Below, in pieces: positions 62,198 through 64,000 of a stretch of 64,000 bases of DNA; positions within the stretch are counted from its first letter, which is position 1, and every line of letters starts with the position of its first letter. The notes under the pieces were generated by a model that was not told where the DNA came from, did no database searches, and saw only the letters and a list, made by a program, of their open reading frames with translations. A program made the position numbers and the translations under genes. Origin of the DNA: SZUA-38 sp965212525 (GTDB lineage Bacteria; Pseudomonadota; Gammaproteobacteria; Xanthomonadales; SZUA-38); NCBI GenBank assembly GCA_965212525.1, contig CBDBVC010000058.1, positions 1 to 64,000 on the forward strand. Direction: 5' to 3'.

Positions 62198-63109
62198 TTA
62201 CCCCGGCGCTCCCGATCTTGCCATGATCACCATGCAAATGCCAAGTAGCGTCAGCACGATGCAGCCGACCAGATACAGGCTCAGCTGTTCGCCCAGAAAC
62301 AGGACACCACCCACGGCAGTCAGCGCCGGTACTGCCAGTTGTGACACACCGGCCTGCAGTGTGCTGAGCCCCTTGAGTGCCGCGTACCAGAGGCTGTAAC
62401 CCAGCGCCGATGTGATGATGCCACTGGTCAGTGCCAGCGCAATTCCCGTATTGCTCATGGCTGCAGCTGCACCATTGTCCTCTGCAGAGAAGGCCGTCAT
62501 CATCAGTATGAGTAGCAACAGGCACCATGGCAGCGTGGCGACAAAATTGATGGCCGTCTCGGTCATCGGGTCTTGTGAGCCCAGCCCTAGCAACGAGTAG
62601 CCCGCCCAGGCCAGGCCGGCAATCGACATGAACTGCAAGGACAGGCTGTCGGTCTGGCTGTAGCCGGGCAGTAACAGGGCCGCAAAACCGGCAGTCGCCA
62701 GAACAAAGCCTGACCAGAAGATTGCATTGCCACGCTGTCCTCGAACCAGACCAGCCAGGGTCATGGTCAGCTGTACCGTGACGAACAGTACCAGCGCGCC
62801 GGTGGCAGCGTTCATGAGAACATAAGCCCAGGAAAAGAACAGGGCATAGAGAAACAGCAGCAGTCCACCCAGGCTGTGTTTGAGCGACAGGATCTGTTGC
62901 CAGAAACCATCAGGTCGGAAGCGAGCCGAGCCTGCCATCAGCAGCAGGAAGAACAGCGCGCCGGAGGCGAGTCGAAGCAGCGTGAACTGATCTGGCGCGA
63001 GCAGCCCATCGCGCAGTGCCAGGCGACACAGCAGTGAATTGCCGGCGAAGGCGATCAGGGCAAAACCCGTCAGCAGCATGAGCGAGATCGGGCGCAGTGA
63101 CGAGGGCAT
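62198..63109 (-). CDS. EamA/DMT-family exporter
   Basis: 303 residues from ATG 63109, ten membrane helices. Two EamA halves are visible: the first starting SLMLLTGFALIAFAGNSLLCRLALRDG, the second ISLTSALGYSLWYAALKGLSTLQAGVSQLAVPALTAVGGVLFLGEQLS-like with the family LGEQLS motif. Such proteins export small metabolites or amino acids; substrate unknown. Fourteen bases separate its start from the GNAT stop at 63123. Confidence 0.9.
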   Translation of the reverse strand: MPSSLRPISLMLLTGFALIAFAGNSLLCRLALRDGLLAPDQFTLLRLASGALFFLLLMAGSARFRPDGFWQQILSLKHSLGGLLLFLYALFFSWAYVLMNAATGALVLFVTVQLTMTLAGLVRGQRGNAIFWSGFVLATAGFAALLLPGYSQTDSLSLQFMSIAGLAWAGYSLLGLGSQDPMTETAINFVATLPWCLLLLILMMTAFSAEDNGAAAAMSNTGIALALTSGIITSALGYSLWYAALKGLSTLQAGVSQLAVPALTAVGGVLFLGEQLSLYLVGCIVLTLLGICMVIMARSGAPG

Positions 63110-63122
63110 CAGCGAGTCATCA

Positions 63123-63569
63123 TCACAGGTGCAACTTGTAACCGGCGTGTGAGTGGACAAATCCCAGTCGGTCATAGAACCGGTGAGCCTCATCCCGTTT
63201 CAGATCCGAGGTGAGCTGCACAATCCGGCAGCCGCGTTCACGGGCGCGATCGATGACCCAGTTCATCATGGCGGCACCAATCCCGCGTGATCGCAGGTCC
63301 GAACGAACCCGAACGCTCTCCACCAGGCAGCGCCACGAGCCCTGATAACTGAGGTAGGGAATCCAGGTGATCTGCAGCGTACCGATCAGGTCTCCCTCAG
63401 ACTCGACCACCACCAGTTCGTTGTTGGGATCATCAGTGATTCGCTGAAACATACTCTGGTATCGATCTCGATTGTCATCCCGAACCGATTCGCGGCTCCT
63501 GCCCAGCTGGTCGGCCGCCAGCAACCGGATCACCGCATCAAGATCGTCGGATCCAGCCTCTCTGAACAC
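63123..63569 (-). CDS. GNAT N-acetyltransferase
   Basis: 148 residues from GTG 63569; no ATG is available and the longer frame ends at a stop. The standard GNAT fold is visible: ELVVVESEGDLIGTLQITWIPYLSYQG, the acetyl-CoA loop VRVRSDLRSRGIGAAMMNWVIDRARERGC and the C-terminal AHRFYDRLGFVHSHAGYKLHL. Substrate unknown. First gene of a unit with the exporter and the cupin. Confidence 0.88.
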   Translation of the reverse strand: MFREAGSDDLDAVIRLLAADQLGRSRESVRDDNRDRYQSMFQRITDDPNNELVVVESEGDLIGTLQITWIPYLSYQGSWRCLVESVRVRSDLRSRGIGAAMMNWVIDRARERGCRIVQLTSDLKRDEAHRFYDRLGFVHSHAGYKLHL

Positions 63570-63641
63570 CAGCTGTGCAATATCGATAACGGCAACACTC
63601 GATCAGGACAATTCAGCAGGCGACATTGTATCAGCAAGCTT

Positions 63642-64000
63642 TAGCGGGCCGCAGCATAGGTGTGGTCATGAAATGGTGGGCCCGGTTGGCCCGCTATAAC
63701 ATGTTCATGCACTGAAGTTCAGGCCAACCGAATTGCAAGCTCAAGAAACAGTCATCAGCAATAATATGTCGTGGGGAGGCTTTCTGCAGACCGGCCAAAC
63801 GGATTTGCATAGGGTCTGAATGAAGCGAAGATAAAAAGAAGAGGGCTTGTGCGCAACTTTCATTGCCGCACCCCAGGTGCGGTCATAAATTGGTGGGCCC
63901 GGTAGCCGTTTGGCCCCGCTAACAGATAAACACGCGAATGACCGACCAAACGGATTGGCACACGATCAGAATGAGTTGGCAAGAATTAGAGGGATTGTGC
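63642..64000. repeat. Degenerate repeat cluster at the right end
   Basis: Element A (GGTCATRAAWTGGTGGGCCC core, ending GGCCC-CGCTA-AC) occurs at 63664-63700 and 63881-63923. Element B (CCAAACGGATT core, running to GAGGG-TTGTGC) occurs at 63791-63851 and 63941-64000, with a weaker copy at 63722-63753. A nine-base inverted pair TAGCGGGCC/GGCCCGCTA flanks element A1 at 63642 and 63688. On the reverse strand element A contains ACCGGGCCCACCA, like a tRNA acceptor end. The cluster continues outside the window. Confidence 0.65.

Noticed and set aside
63660..64000. Integron attC sites
   Set aside because: The element ends (CGCTAACA, GCTATAACATG) look like attC R'' boxes, but no matching GTTRRRY partner or cassette ORF follows within the visible sequence and there is no integrase.
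1..64000. CRISPR arrays, rRNA, complete tRNA genes
   Set aside because: No regularly spaced direct repeats with unique spacers, no rRNA-like conserved blocks and no cloverleaf with T-arm and CCA were found by eye.

Overview
The window looks like chromosomal DNA of an uncultured or little-studied gammaproteobacterium of moderately high GC. The evidence is a mnmC-type tRNA-modification gene, an alaA-type aminotransferase, an Ada protein of the enterobacterial three-domain type, and many secreted proteins with C-terminal tails typical of Xanthomonadales/Wenzhouxiangella-like bacteria, such as a protein ending in IFADGFED and an IPTL-CTERM-like tail. The lineage call is an inference from gene content. 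There are no rRNA genes, recognisable tRNAs, transposases, phage genes or CRISPR arrays.

Layout. 1-6.3 kb: thioredoxin-like fragment, mnmC (frameshifted), a Dph6-like ATP-pyrophosphatase, cupin, PaaI thioesterase and a secreted propeller protein. 6.3-15.8 kb: small regulatory modules (TetR with a membrane protein and a palindromic operator; PadR with a HAAS protein; SDR/HxlR with a tandem operator), alaA, a GST, and a tightly overlapping alpha/beta hydrolase-GNAT-DUF4260-RidA run. 15.8-30.4 kb: mostly small membrane, secreted or DUF proteins, an M1 aminopeptidase with its usual DUF6702 partner, and an XRE regulator whose probable operator occurs twice. 30.4-46 kb: large exported proteins (metalloprotease with calcium-type repeats, FG-GAP protein, choice-of-anchor I protein, BNR propeller lipoprotein), a LytTR regulator, ada, and a membrane LuxR regulator. 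46-52.3 kb: a catabolic-looking locus with a kinase-aminotransferase fusion, two VOC proteins, a short coupled ORF, an XRE-cupin regulator, a cupin and a Rieske oxygenase. 52.3-63.6 kb: DUF proteins, a vanadium-haloperoxidase-like protein, a TMEM175-type channel, a 1.25-kilo-residue PKD protein with a 246-residue tandem duplication, a DMT exporter and a GNAT. The last 360 bases hold a degenerate repeat cluster that runs off the window.

Two themes link genes. First, three exported proteins of different architecture share the same C-terminal GxW(Y/F)...GxG...W(Y/F)xYD...W module, pointing to a common surface or sorting function. Second, the same ATTACC-N5-GGTAAT palindrome precedes two small four-helix membrane proteins 4 kb apart, one of them divergent from an XRE/MmyB-like regulator, suggesting a small regulon.

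Caution on quality: seven one-base shifts interrupt six otherwise well-conserved genes. In most cases the shifted tail keeps family motifs and translational coupling to the next gene, so these look more like sequence errors than decay, but this cannot be settled here.
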